A stretch of 64,000 nt of DNA, taken from NCBI GenBank assembly GCA_920105625.2, contig OV050032.1:129377829-129441828 (forward strand), written 5' to 3'. The stretch is from Clusia tigrina (Eukaryota; Arthropoda; Insecta; Diptera; Clusiidae). Below, piece after piece: positions 1 to 10,560 of this stretch (position 1 is its first letter; each line of letters starts with the position of its first letter). The notes below the pieces were generated by a model that saw only the letters and a list, made by a program, of their open reading frames with translations, did not search any database and was not told where the DNA came from. The position numbers and the translations under genes are program-made.

Positions 1-601
1 GCAGCTGTGTGACAAGCGCTTAGCGCTACTAAGGTCGAGACCGGTAAGGCCTTAAGTTTGTGATTCCGGACATTTTTTTGGGAATTATGGACATGGGCTG
101 ACGATTGTGGCATGCTGTCACTTTAGTACATAAGAGTGAAATCTTATCGAAATGGCTGGCAGCTTAATGCCACAATTGCCTCCGTCCCGTAAAAACCTTG
201 GCAGGTCTCGGAGAACGCTCGATGTCCGACCCCATTAAGTTGGCGGTACAGGCTCAGATGTAACATTCCCGACTAACGCTGATCTGGCTCTGTATGCAAG
301 CTCCCATGAGGACTTGTGTCAACCCTTGCATGGCCTCCCTGCTGCGGCATAGACAACCATGGGATCATGAAGGCGACTGTACTACGGGCAGCGATAACGA
401 ACCTGAGCGGGGACCCAAAACGCATTAACAAGATAAATAACAAAGAAAACAACAACAACAACAATAACGAGGGAGCAAAAAACAAAAGCAGGGAGCAGGA
501 CTCTTTCAATAGAAGCTCCATACTGCGCCGGACCCCGCCAAGTAGAGGGCAAGACCAGCGACTGACAGTGCGGAAAAAATTCCCTGGGTGATCCGGGGGA
601 G

Positions 602-1886
602 ATGCAAATGCGGGTGGCATGTAAGTCAGACATGCTAGGGAAGATGGCAATCTACCCGCCACCGGAAGTGAACGCTAAGGGGAAAATGGCTGTGCTAGAG
701 TGGCATATCGAGGCACTCATCAGCTACATTGCGGAGCGACATAATCTCCATTCGGACATTAAACGAAAGGAGGCGAAGATCCGCGACAAGTGCCTAGAAG
801 TGGCACAAGAACGGGATGCCGATGGCATAGTCACCGTTCAACCACCACTACTACAGCGAACCGACAAGGATATGCAAACCTGCCAAGCGCAGGAGGACCA
901 GGAGGTCCACGCCAGCGTATCGCCACTGGCAAGGAGCTACGCGGCTTCCGTTGCAATGCCGACGCGTCCCCTCGAAAACGCAGAAGACGACGGAACCAGC
1001 CCGACGAGCCGAGCGGTACCCAAAAGGCAGAAGGCGGATTCGGCAAGGGCGGCCATGGCGAAGGCCGCCGCAGCTAAAAATACCACCAAGCCAGAAGTGG
1101 GTAAAACTGACGCAGTGGTGAAAAAACCAGAGTGGACGATGGTTCGTGCTCGCCCCCGGGCAAAGCCGAAGACACTCGCTAAAGCGAAGCCGACCAGACC
1201 TGATGACATTGTCATCAAGGGAACGTGAGTGACAACCTATCCGGAGATCTTGCGGAGGATAAAGACGGAGCCGCGCCTTGGGGAATTGGGCGAGAGAGTG
1301 AAGAAAACAAGGAACACCGCGAAAGGTGAGCTGCTACTCGAATTAGCCACGACAGCGAATCCGAAGACGGTCACACTGCGGGAAGCAGTAGCAAATACAC
1401 TGGGGACTAGTGTGGAGGTGCGTCAACTCACCCAGGAGACTCTGCTGGAAATAAAGGATTTGGACGAGATCACCACGGTTGAGGAAGTTCACGAAGCGCT
1501 GTGCAAACAGCTGAGCACCTTCGAAAAGCTCCCCGTGACCGCGATCAGGTTCCTTCGGAAAGCGTACGGTGGAACAGCAACCATCAGTTTGCCCGGATCA
1601 GAGATTCGGATGGACCTCTTGTCGGGTGCGTGGAAAAGTAGTACCCACACGCTGCTACAAGTGCATGGAGTTTGGGCATATTGCCAAAAAGTGCAGTAGC
1701 AAGGAGGACTGGCGGAATCGGTGCTGCAGATGCGGCGCCGAAGGCCACAACGCCAGCGAGTGCAGCAAAAGCCTAACCTGTGCACTCTGCAAGACCAAAG
1801 GCCGCAAGGATACGGAGCACTCGACAGGATGCAGAATATGCCCGTCGTATAAGCAAACAGTAAAGGAGTCAAAACGCATGGAATGA
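602..1886 (+). pseudogene. R1-like ORF1 (gag-like RNA-binding protein), broken
   Basis: This would encode the nucleic-acid-binding protein that coats element RNA. The first part runs 602-1228 and continues in the same frame at 1229-1699 after a TGA at 1226-1228. The N-terminal half is charged and rich in Ala, Lys and Pro. The second half carries three zinc knuckles in another frame (1653-1870): CYKCMEFGHIAKKC, then a similar C-x2-C-x4-H-x4-C, then a longer CALC...H...C module. A shift between about 1570 and 1650 separates them from the upstream frame. The stop at 1884-1886 overlaps the ORF2 ATG at 1883 (ATGA). The knuckle set is diagnostic; the N-terminal half alone would not be. Confidence 0.8.
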
Positions 1887-2810
1887 AGTTACTCCAGCTT
1901 AACCTCCAGCGGACATCACGAGGGATGAAAACTACGTCAGGGCAACCATAGGAGGAATCACGGTTTACAGTTGCTACATGGCACCAAGCCTAACTACGGA
2001 TGAGTTTGAGTCGGCGGTAGATAGACTCGTTCTAGATGCACACGGCAGGAACCCTGTAGTAATTGCTGGCGATTTCAGCGCATGGGCAACTGAATGGGGC
2101 TGCGGCCGGACTACGCCAAAGGGTCATATCCTCATGGATGCACTCGCAGCACTTGACGTGATCGTCTTGAATACTGGCGAGATGACTTTTGTCACAGGAG
2201 GTGCCAGTTCTGCGATAGACCTCACCTTCGTAAGTAGCAGGCTGGTGAGGGGTGCAAAATGGCTGGTGAGTGACATATACACCCACAGCGACCACCAAGC
2301 TATCATCTGCGAACTGGAGAAGCCCCGGAAACGGCAGCGGATAGGTCTAACATTGAAAGGCTGGAGGACAAACAGCCTTGGCGAAGACGTCCTAGAAATG
2401 ATGCTTGAAGGTTTGGTGCTGGAAGGCAATGCAGAAGAAATGGCGAATCAGCTGGCAAGGATGGAAAACGCCTGCGACGCGGCAATGCCCAGGAGAGCAT
2501 ATAGTGGGAAGCATAAACCTGTCTACTGGTGGACGGATGCAATAGGCGAGGTCCGCAAAGCATGCCATGCTGCGAGGAGAAGGTATCAACGTTCCATACG
2601 GAAACCAGATCCCTGCAGAAGCACCAGGCCTTCAAGGAAGCCAGAAATGTTCTAAAGAAGGCAATTAAGAAGAGCAAGAGCACCAGATTCGCTGAATTAT
2701 GCGCACAAGTTGAGGACGATCCATGGGGCATGGCATATAGACTTGTCATGCGAAAATTACCCTGTTATAGGCAGCCAGCCCCAACCTGTCCAATGTTGCA
2801 GCTGCACTGA
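1883..2810 (+). pseudogene. R1-like ORF2, apurinic-type endonuclease part, internally deleted
   Basis: The ORF2 start reads MKLLQLNLQR, the usual opening of an endonuclease of the exonuclease-endonuclease-phosphatase fold, which nicks the target DNA. About 25 residues later the text jumps to the middle of the domain, so the N-terminal half of the catalytic domain is missing. From 1978 the reading is open: VIAGDFSAWATEWGC (the usual Asn of GDFNAW is Ser), an IDLTF block and the terminal SDHQAI motif with the catalytic His. From 2529 another frame carries the charged linker to the reverse transcriptase (FKEARNVLKKAIKKSK). A deletion near 2795 removes the start of the RT domain. Confidence 0.8.
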
Positions 2811-2830
2811 ACCCGGAGCCACTGAGGAAA

Positions 2831-4507
2831 ATGTATGACGCTTGTCTGAGAGAAGGCATTTTCCCCAAGAGATGGAAGAGGCAACGATTGGTCCTGGCGC
2901 TGAAAGCCAACAAACCAACAGAGGACCCTTCAGCGTACCGCCCGCTCTGCATGTTAGATACGGCGGGAAAAATGCTGGAGCGAATAATCTGTAACAGGAT
3001 TGATGAGGCCATTGCAAAATCTGGAGGGCTCTAAAAACGGCAATATGGTTTCCAGAAGACGAGATCTACCGTGGACGCCATCAACGAACTTGTCCAGACG
3101 GCTAAAACAGCGATCCAGGGGAAACGATGGAGGGGTGGAACCAAGAGATATTGCCTTGTGGTCACCCTAGATGTCAAACACGCTATCAACTCAGCTAGCT
3201 GGGAGCGCATAGTCAGAGCGTTAGCAGAGCTTGGGTTACCCATCTACCTGAGGCGAATGATTGCCAGCTACTTCAGCGATAGGATGCTGATCCACCAGTC
3301 CGAAAAAGGTGTGAAGTCGCACAAGATTATCGGAGGAGTTCGCCAGGGATCGGTGCTTGGACCGTTACTGTGGAATGCTATATACGACGGCATCCTCCGC
3401 GTACAGGTCCCTGATGCTGTCAAAATCATCGAATACGCGGACGACATAGCATTGGTAATCACAGCTAAATACTTGGAGGAAGTGGTAGCAGAGGCCAACC
3501 CAACTGTGGCTACCGTCGGAAGATGGCTTGCAAACGTTGGACTTGGCTTGGCTGAACACAAGACCGAGGCAATCCTGGTTTCGAGCCGCAGAGTATTGGA
3601 GGTAGTGGAAATAAGAGTTGGTAGATGTACCATAACCACGATTCCACACCTCAAGTACCTAGGATTGTGGATAGACGCGCGGCTTACCTTCAAAGAACAT
3701 CTGCGGCGCGTGGGCGATAAGGCAGCAAACACATGTTCTCTCCTATGTAGAATAATGCCCAACGTGGGAGGACCGAGACAGCGGAAAAGGCGACGAAAGG
3801 CCGGGGTTGTCAGATCCATTATTCTCTATGGGGCGCCAATATGGGTCGAAAACGCAGATGTGAAGGCTTACGTTCGCATTATTGAGGCAGCATACAGGAG
3901 AAGTGCACTACGAGTGATCTGCGCATACCGCACCGTATCCACAGATGCCACCTTGGTAATAGCCGGCATGATCCCCGTGAACCTGCTAGAGAAAGAAGCG
4001 ATGAACCTCTACCACGCCAAAGGGACACACGCGACAAATGTAGAAGAGCTCTTAGAAATTGGAAAGCGGAAGACCCTACAAGAGTGGCGAGCCCAGTGGG
4101 ATACTTCTACAAATGGCCGCTGGACAAGAAGGCTGATCCCCAACATTCAGCAATGGGTAAGCAGGTCACATGGTGAGGTGAATTACTACTTCACACAATT
4201 GCTGACAGGCCATGGAGGTTTTCGGGCATACCTGCACAGATTCCACTTGGAGGAATCCCCCTACTGTGCAAACTGTGGAGGTACAGAGATAGAAGATCCC
4301 AAACATGTCTTCTTCTATTGCCCACGTTATGAAAGTGCTAGAGTGGCAGTACAAGGAGTATGTGGAGAGCCCGTGGTGCCCGACAACATAGTGCAGCATA
4401 TGCTCGAGAGCCCGGAGAAATGGGCTGCGGTGTGTGACACCACCGCCGCCATTATGATAGATCTCCGCCACCAGGAGTGGCGAAGACGCGCAATGGAAAA
4501 TAGCTAG
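2831..4507 (+). pseudogene. R1-like ORF2, reverse transcriptase and C-terminal zinc finger
   Basis: The polymerase domain reads from 2831 in one frame, interrupted by a single TAA at 3032-3034. Visible RT blocks are the PSAYRPLCMLDTAGKMLERI block, the VTLDVKHAINSASW block (equivalent of the first catalytic Asp), GGVRQGSVLGPLLWN and the catalytic EYADDIALVI near 3430. The C-terminal extension ends in a C-x2-C-x12-H-x4-C finger (YCANC...KHVFFYC, about 4260-4320), typical of R1/LOA/Jockey ORF2. Catalytic residues look intact, but the endonuclease and ORF1 are dead, so this copy is not autonomous. The frame 3071-4507 is 478 codons long. Confidence 0.88.
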
Positions 4508-4551
4508 GAGGGGTTCGCTGACCATACTGCACTTGTATTTTTCATCTTCAC

Positions 4552-4660
4552 AGGATCGCCCGAAGACACGGTGAATTTAACTACCACCTAACGCAATTCC
4601 TATCGGGACACAGATGCTTTCGAAAGTATTTGCACAAGTACAGACATGCACAAGAAGACA
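4552..4660 (+). mobile_element. Short R1-like ORF2 scrap
   Basis: From ATCGCCCGAAGACACGGTGA onwards these bases match 6398-6500 with few differences. There they lie in the C-terminal part of an R1-like ORF2, the block that precedes the zinc finger. The scrap abuts the end of the larger element at 1-4545, so it is a separate fragment. Confidence 0.7.
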
Positions 4661-4685
4661 AGCTAAAACACGTCCACGCACAATA

Positions 4686-4840
4686 GCTGTCAAAAACTGA
4701 CTGAACATTCAAAATGGCCGAGATTGTCAACATAAGTGAGGGTCATGGGTACCAACAAGACGCCACAAAAAGATCGAAAATCGAACATCCGTAGCCCGAG
4801 AAAATCCAAAATTCGCGATGCTTTTTGAACACACCTCGTA
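4686..4840 (-). mobile_element. Terminal fragment of a mariner element
   Basis: The stretch resembles the transposase-start end of the mariners at 31472-32395 and 41274-42196: the same CTGTCAAAAAC start and AAAATGG, CAACATA and GTACCAACA blocks in order. It ends in TTTTTGAACACACCTCGTA, the reverse complement of the terminal repeat TACGAGGTGTGATCAAAAA seen at 31472 with one change. Only this end is present and it carries no transposase. Confidence 0.65.
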
Positions 4841-5151
4841 TGCTTGGTTCAATTTTAAAATATGTAAAGATAAGTGAAAAATAATTATGCTATGTATAAA
4901 GATTTTTTTATTTCAATAAAAAAAAAGAGAAAGAATACAATTATTACAAAAGGTTTTTAATATCAAATTCTATTTACTTTCTTACAGCTACATAGATCAT
5001 TTTTTACTACAAAGCAATTTCTTGTGTAAGTAGGTGCATGTACAGGTCGAATCTGATTTAAATCATATTTTTAATGTATTCTAGTTAAATTTTTACAATT
5101 AAAATTTTCTAAATTATGAACATACTTAATTTTTAAAATTTATTTTTAGCT
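4841..5151. other. AT-rich stretch, nothing recognised
   Basis: Low-complexity AT-rich DNA between the mariner end and the SINE. I see no open frame, repeat match or motif worth naming. Confidence 0.6.
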
Positions 5152-5357
5152 GCCCTCTGTGGTCTAGTGTAAGCATGCTAGACTTACACCCCGAGGGTCG
5201 CAGGTTCAAATTTAACCACGGGCTTGGTCTCCAAAATGCTTATTTCTATAAACTCATTTTTCTTCGAGTCGAAGGCTTCTGTAGCTAGTACTCATTATCC
5301 CAACACCTTACTCTCTTAATTAATTACGGTGTAAGATATAATAATAAAAAAAATTGC
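5152..5357 (+). repeat. Candidate tRNA-derived SINE
   Basis: Bases 5152-5223 look like a 72-nt tRNA-type head. There is an A-box-like TGGTCTAGTG near the start and a B-box-like GGTTCAAATTT near 5203. The first and last bases (GCCC, GGGC) can pair as an acceptor stem. About 130 bp of unrelated body follow and end in an AT-rich tail (ATAATAAAAAAAATT). This is the plan of a tRNA-derived SINE, transcribed by RNA polymerase III and mobilised by a partner non-LTR element. I cannot show other copies in the window. A degenerate tRNA pseudogene is the alternative. Confidence 0.55.
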
Positions 5358-5673
5358 TTTGATCCATTTCGTTTTTTCCACTCCCTTCACATAGTTACTA
5401 CCTTTTTATCTGTCTGCAAATGCAGCTTAATACATTTTCTCACATCGTTCAATGAGATGTGACCGTCATCCCAGCTAGTCCATCATGATTCTGTTGTAAC
5501 CATTTGATAATTTTTAGTATTTTTCTTTGAACAATTTCAGAACGAATAGTGGTTTGATTAGATGTTGATTGAGAACAAATTGCATATTCTTTCACAATGA
5601 ATTGATTATTAAAACTTTTGAAAACCTATACATCTACCACAAAAATTTTACTCATCTTTATACTTTCTTTGTC
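5358..5673. other. AT-rich stretch, nothing recognised
   Basis: Unassigned AT-rich DNA leading into the CT microsatellite. The open frame that crosses it is explained by the microsatellite and not by a protein. Confidence 0.55.
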
Positions 5674-5676
5674 TCC

Positions 5677-5728
<52 letters not shown>
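5674..5728. repeat. (CT)n microsatellite
   Basis: A nearly pure CT dinucleotide run of about 55 bp with a few interruptions (CTCG, CTTT). A short (CA)n tract follows at about 5804-5818, just before the R1-like fragment starts. Confidence 0.95.
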
Positions 5729-5819
5729 TATGGGAGACTCCCAAACACCTTCAATTGAATGAGTGACTTAAATTTTTTTATTTCAATTGTTTTTAAAATA
5801 AATGCACACACACACACAT

Positions 5820-6850
5820 TAATGAGTAGCCGTAAACACGTTGAGAGATTAGAGATCCGGGTAGGAGGGCAGCCAATCACATCACGCCCATATATAAAAT
5901 ATTTGGGAGTCCTACTGGACCACAGGCTAAATTTCCAGGAACACTTGGTATTTGCTAGCGACGAAGCCAGAAGGGTTGGGGCAGCCTTGGAAAGGCTAAT
6001 GCCAAACATTGGAGGTCCAAGGCAGCCAATAAGAAAGTTATTAGCCAGTGTTAATACCTCCATCATCATGTACGCAGCACCCATATGGGTTCCAGCAACA
6101 AGTTGCAAAACGTATATGAGAGGTATCACAACGGTGTACAGGCTAACAACAATGAGAGTATGCTGTGCATTTAGGACTATATCCACTGATGCAGTCAGCA
6201 TCATAGGAGGACGGATGCCAATAGATATCGCCGTAAAAGAGGTCGCGACTACTCGAAACCTGAATAGCAAAGACAAAATGAATCCAGCCTAAGTTGAGTC
6301 AATCAGAAAGATCTCACAAAATGTATGGCAGGAAAGATGGGATAAATGCACCAAAGGGCGGTGGACACATGAGCTGATCCTAAACATACAAGTATGGATC
6401 GCCCGAAGACATGGTGAAGTTAGCTACCAACTAACGCAATTCCTATAGGGACACGGATGTTTTCGAAAGTATCTGCATAAGTACAGACATATGGAGGACC
6501 CATACTGCCTGTACTGTGTTGGCAGGTATGAGAATGCAGAACATGTGTTGATGGAATGCGGCAGATTTACGGGTGCAAAACGCCTGCTTGAGTAACCCCA
6601 GCTGGTGTTCTCCGGTACATGCTTGGGTCACAGGAGGCCTGGGATTCAACAGCGGATGTATTGGTCGGTATCATGAAGCAAGTAAGATACGACGAGCAAA
6701 GCGCTAGAGGTTTGGCGAGCTAAAGCCGTTAGAATGACCAAGATACGAGAGTGAGAAAACTCTCAGCCCGCCCCGTGAAGGGATACCTTAAATGAATGTA
6801 CCACTAGGACTCACGGGGAAGGAGGAGGCCTGGGGGAAATCCGGTTTCTC
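5820..6850 (+). mobile_element. 3' half of a second R1-like retrotransposon
   Basis: From 5820 the translation aligns with the post-catalytic part of the R1-like RT at 3590-4300: LEIRVGG...IKYLGVLLDHRLNFQEH against the first element's KYLGLWIDARLTFKEH. The open part ends at 6290; a shifted frame continues through the conserved RRHGE block to a zinc finger (YCLYCVG...EHVLMECGRF, about 6500-6560). A 3' untranslated region follows to roughly 6850. The 5' half is absent, as expected from 5' truncation on insertion. It is a different lineage from the element at 1-4545. Confidence 0.78.
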
Positions 6851-6853
6851 GTT

Positions 6854-7558
6854 TTGGACCAAGGTGTGTTGCATGGAGAATCTTGGGGGAGGTGGTTAAA
6901 ACCCAAGGCTGATTGTGATCAGATCAATCGAAAGCAATTAGTAGAGGGGCGCAGCAGCTCAAAAATGGTTTCTGGGGTAGGCCATGGTGGTCCGACAAAA
7001 CATGTGTTTCCTTCTAAGAATACCTATTATGATAGGAAGACGGCTATGAGGTTCATGGCCAAACATGAGGCTCTACCCCTGTACCAGCCTACTGAGGAGT
7101 ACGACAAATTTGGTGAGATTTTTCCGGGAGCCGAGCTAGAAGCCGTTAGCAGGGAAGAAGTCCCTAGCAGACCCAGAGCACGGATTTGGATCCCTGGTAA
7201 GCCAGCTGAACCCATAGTAATAGACTAGATCTTTAGTTCTAGCAACAGGGACCGGCCAACTCATAACTGGAAGGACATTGGAGGAGCCGGTAGTGGTGCT
7301 GTTGATCCTCAACGCCGAGTCTCTTGCCCCACTGGCAGATAAAAAAAAGGCGTGGTCAGATTAAAGTTCGTTGGTGCAGCCTTGGAACCGGACGAGATAG
7401 AGGGTGACAAAGCTAGCGTGTGGGGCGGTCGTGCAGAAGGGTTACCCAGCATTCAAAAGTCGACTGACTCAGAACAGCTGACAGGGGTCGGGAAACTCTT
7501 TGAGGGAGGCGAAGGAGAGGAGGACGCTGACATGACGATAGTGCGGTTAGAAGGATAG
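6854..7558 (+). pseudogene. LOA-like ORF1 C-terminal remnant
   Basis: Two open pieces (6854-7228 and 7352-7558) flank a frame-shifted middle. The second half of the first piece ends in RPRARIWIPGKPAEP. The shifted middle reads VVLLILNAESLAPL, which I associate with ORF1 proteins of LOA-type elements (the DUF4780-like domain). A Glu-rich tail (EGGEGEEDADM) follows, and then the ORF2 endonuclease start near 7565. The family call rests on memory of this domain and on the LOA-like ORF2 next door. The N-terminus is not identified. Confidence 0.55.
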
Positions 7559-7564
7559 ACTCTT

Positions 7565-8010
7565 ACGAAGCTGCTACAAATCAACCTCCACATTCTGAAC
7601 TCGCCTCTGCGAATTTGGCCCTCATCCGTGGATATGCGGCAACATCTTATCTAAAGATAAGAGGTTTCAATATGATAGCCGCTCAGAGCACAGATAAGCC
7701 TCGTGCTTATATACTTGCCAAGGATAATATTAAAATCTTCTTGCTCCCTCAGCTGCTGGATAATATTAACATCTTCTTGATCAGACAGTTGCAGCCAACA
7801 GGAACCTGGTTGTCTCCAGTGATATAAACGCCCACAAAACATTGTGGGGAAGTACCGACACAAATGCAAGAGGTGAGTCAATTTTAGACTTTATCAAGGC
7901 AAACAAGCTTAGTGTCCTAAATTAAGGCTCAGTGCCGAAATTCCTAACAAAGAACAGAAAGGAAGTTTTGGATATTACCCTGACCTTCGATAAGTCACTA
8001 ATAATTCAAA
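7565..8010 (+). pseudogene. LOA-like ORF2 endonuclease remnant
   Basis: A KLLQINLH start at about 7570 opens an endonuclease-like text that soon shifts frame. The pieces LALIRGY, KPRAYILAKDN and LVVSSDINAHKTLWGS (about 7808-7855) are blocks of the exonuclease-endonuclease-phosphatase fold. In the last, the usual GDFNAHH-type site reads SDINAHK. The closing DITLTF block is at about 7970. One stop (TAA near 7922) and several shifts break it. Confidence 0.65.
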
Positions 8011-8068
8011 AGGATAGAGAGTTTCGAACGAAAATTCCTATTATGACCATCGATATATAAAATTCGAA

Positions 8069-9066
8069 TTGATCTTCCCAGTATCTCCAGTTGAGACGTA
8101 TAGAAATATACGGAGGACGGACTGGGGAATGTATAAGGAGTATCCAAGCGATGACACCGTACAACTTCGGCTACCTAAAAGGTATGGGGATGTGTGGAGT
8201 GAATCAACCGAGGAATCTTTGGCTCTTCTCTTAGATACACAATTTCCATTCAGTGGCACGGTGGAGGGTAATATCTCGACATCTATGGGCAGGAACTCTG
8301 AGAGAGAAAATGCTATAGTTACAGCCGAAAAACTTAAGTAGGCAATTAACATCTTTGGTCCATGCAAATCTCCGGGTCCGGATGGAATTTACCCAGCAGA
8401 ATTGTAAAAATCACGGCACAAAATTACCCCTGGGCTGTGACTATTTTCCCCTAAGATGGAGAGAAACGAAGTTTTCCTTAATACCCAAAGCGGGCAGGTG
8501 GTAAATCCCTTACTGCTAGAAGGGGGGTTGCCACGTCATCGCCCATGCTGACAATTCGGCAATTGTGATTAGAGTGAAATATCCAAACACTCTTATGGAT
8601 ATTTTGCGCTCTAGCATGGCCACGCTTACTGGTTGGACGGGAAGAAGGGGATTAGGGTTAAACCCCGATAAAATGGAATTAATCCTCTTTCCCAAGAAAA
8701 ATAGTTCTCCTGATGTCTCTCCATTAACATACAAAGGTGTAGAAATTCCGATGAAGGAGACAGTCAAATATTTGGGACTAGTACTAGATAGGAAACTTAC
8801 CTGGAATCCCAATATTGAAGAAAGACCATCAGAAAGGCCAAGATTGCTTTGTACACATGTAAAAAAGCGGTCGGAATCAGGTGGGGGCTATTTCCACGAA
8901 TTATTCACTGGCTAATCATTTCGGTGGTCAGACCTATATTGCTATATGGAATACTGGTATGGTGGCCAGCCACTCAGAAACAAAGCTATTTGAAGCTTCT
9001 GCGCAGGGTCCAAAGAGCGGACTTTCTGTGCATTTCTGGTGCTTTAAGGACCACCCCAACTAAAGC
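8069..9066 (+). pseudogene. LOA-like ORF2 reverse transcriptase, first part
   Basis: The linker before the RT is open at 8069-8341. RT blocks follow in varying frames: FGPCKSPGPDGIYPAEL at about 8352, the RWRETKFSLIPKAGR block at about 8457, and a direct jump to HADNSAIVI at about 8540. Everything between these two is missing, so several palm and finger blocks are deleted and the catalytic YADD equivalent is HADN. The post-catalytic part is open at 8565-8915 (MKETVKYLGLVLDRKLTWN) and continues in another frame (8849-9066) through SVVRPILLYGILVWWPAT to the point where a foreign segment begins. Confidence 0.75.
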
Positions 9067-9550
9067 TGTTTATATACCGATTAGTTGGTTTACTAATCGG
9101 TTGCCGATTCCTTGGGTGCAATACCGAAGGCTCGTGATGATGACTTCAAGTGCAATACTGAAGTCTGATGTCTCTTTGGGTACAGTACCGAAAGAGTAGT
9201 ATTCTTGAATTAACCTTGTGGTTGATAATTGGCGACAAAGAAAACACTGTTGAATGTGTGACTTCAAAACTATATCTCAATTTTTATTTATTAATTGATT
9301 GAATTTATATTATAATTTTGCTTATTCTACAGAATTAAATATATTTGTGGTGTCTGCAATTATGTGCAAGGCACCAGCGTTTGTGCATACTTAGGGCAAA
9401 TTAATACTTTAGACCGCACGTGTACGGAAATGCTGATGAGGCTTCACACGCTGTATATCCGTTCGTCGGGTGTACTGCTTATTCAGCGTTCAAGAGCAGG
9501 CATTGGTAATGGGAATTGCTGATTGGACTTTTGCGTTGGAGCAGGTACAA
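9067..9550. mobile_element. 484-bp insert inside the LOA-like ORF2
   Basis: The LOA-like reading stops after the PTKA codons at 9066 and resumes at 9551 with TKALEVILNPP. The flanking 8-mers ACTAAAGC (9059-9066) and ACAAAGGC (9551-9558) differ at two positions and may be a decayed 8-bp target duplication. Near the left end lies a perfect 9-bp stem with a 6-base loop (CCGATTAGT...ACTAATCGG, 9078-9101). I see no coding region and no matching terminal inverted repeats, so the type of insert is open. Confidence 0.45.
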
Positions 9551-9845
9551 ACAAAGGCATTAGAAGTGATACTCAACCCACCTACATTATATCTGGTAGG
9601 GAAACAAGGGGCCGCCGCGTCAGCGCTAAGACTGAAATGTACGGCGTTATAGAATGATCGGCAGACTGTCCACTCGACTATCTTGTATACCTGCAGTAGT
9701 TGTATCCAACATATTGACCACTCTATATCTAATCTCAACTTATTCCTTCTAGAAGAGACTGGCAGACACTCATGCCAGGGAGAAGGGGGGAACTGGATTT
9801 CTACACCGACGGATCTATACTTAACGATAGTGTCGACTTTGGTAT
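9551..9845 (+). pseudogene. LOA-like ORF2, linker and start of RNase H
   Basis: The linker downstream of the RT (LYLVGKQGAAASALRL) is followed, after a frame change, by LDFYTDGSILNDSVDFG at 9790-9845. This is the first catalytic block of an RNase H domain, which LOA-type elements carry. It stops abruptly where gypsy-type pol text starts. Confidence 0.65.
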
Positions 9846-10560
9846 TGGTATAAAAAAGCTGGAAATTAAAATTCAAATAGATAAATGCAAATTGCTGAAG
9901 AAAGACACAGAATATTTGGGGCATATCTTAACACAAAATGGAATCAAACCCAACCCCAGAAAAATAGAAGTATTTAAAAACTTAAATTTCCCAATATCAC
10001 AAAAACAAATCAAATCATTTCTAGGCGAAACCGGATTCTACAGAAAATTTATGAAAGGTTATGCGAAAGTTGCACATGCAATGATCAAGTACTTGAAAAA
10101 AAATTCGAAAGTTAATACTAACGACCCTAATTATATATTTTTCTTTCGAAAAAGTAAAGGAAATAATAACTAAGCACCCAATTTTGATAATACCCAAATT
10201 TTAATAAAAGATTTTATCTGATAACAGACGCTAGTAATTTCGCATTGGATGCTATTTTCTCATAAGAGGGACATCCGATATGTTTTGCTTTTCGCACTCT
10301 GAACGATCATGAGAAATGTTATTCTGCTATAGACAAGGAAATGTTGGCACTCGTATGGGTTTGCAAGTACTTTCGACCATATCTATATGGCAAAGAGTTT
10401 GCCTTGCATACTGACCATCAACCACTTAAATGGTTCCAAATCAAAAATTCTGGCAAAGATATTAACCCACGATTACAAAGATGGTTAATCCTATTTGGGG
10501 AATATGATGCTAATATATTCAAGAGAAAGAGAACAAAATAGCAGACTTCCTAAGCAGGGT
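9846..10560 (+). pseudogene. Errantivirus-type gypsy pol: RT end and RNase H
   Basis: From about 9846 the text switches to a Ty3/gypsy pol: the end of the RT palm (DTEYLGHILTQNGIKPNPRK), the connection block (FLGETGFYRKFMKGYAK) and an RNase H core (TDASN at about 10228, EMLALVWVCKYFRPYLYG at 10338, LHTDHQPLKWF at 10406). There are frame changes near 10170 and 10270 and stops at 10263 and 10539. The gag, protease and catalytic RT blocks are missing. It is an old insect retrovirus-like copy and clearly inactive. Confidence 0.78.

Larger units (their letters stand above)
1..4545 (+). mobile_element. R1-like non-LTR retrotransposon, decayed
   Basis: The segment holds, in order, an untranslated leader (1-601), a gag-like ORF1 with zinc knuckles, and an ORF2 with endonuclease, reverse transcriptase and a C-terminal zinc finger. 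This order and the motifs are those of the R1 group of non-LTR elements, which copy themselves by target-primed reverse transcription. All frames are broken by stops, shifts and internal deletions, so this is a relic. No poly-A tail or target duplication is visible. The 3' limit is put just before another R1 scrap at 4552. The exact clade (R1 against close relatives such as RT1 or Waldo) is inferred from motif style. Confidence 0.82.

Noticed and set aside
273..662. Frames in the leader of the first R1-like element on both strands
   Set aside because: Low-complexity Asn/Lys or Leu-rich text from an A-rich run; no protein support.
5152..5223. A functional tRNA gene
   Set aside because: Only the boxes and the outer acceptor pairs fit; the anticodon arm and several stems are poor, and an AT-tailed body follows, so a SINE head is more likely.
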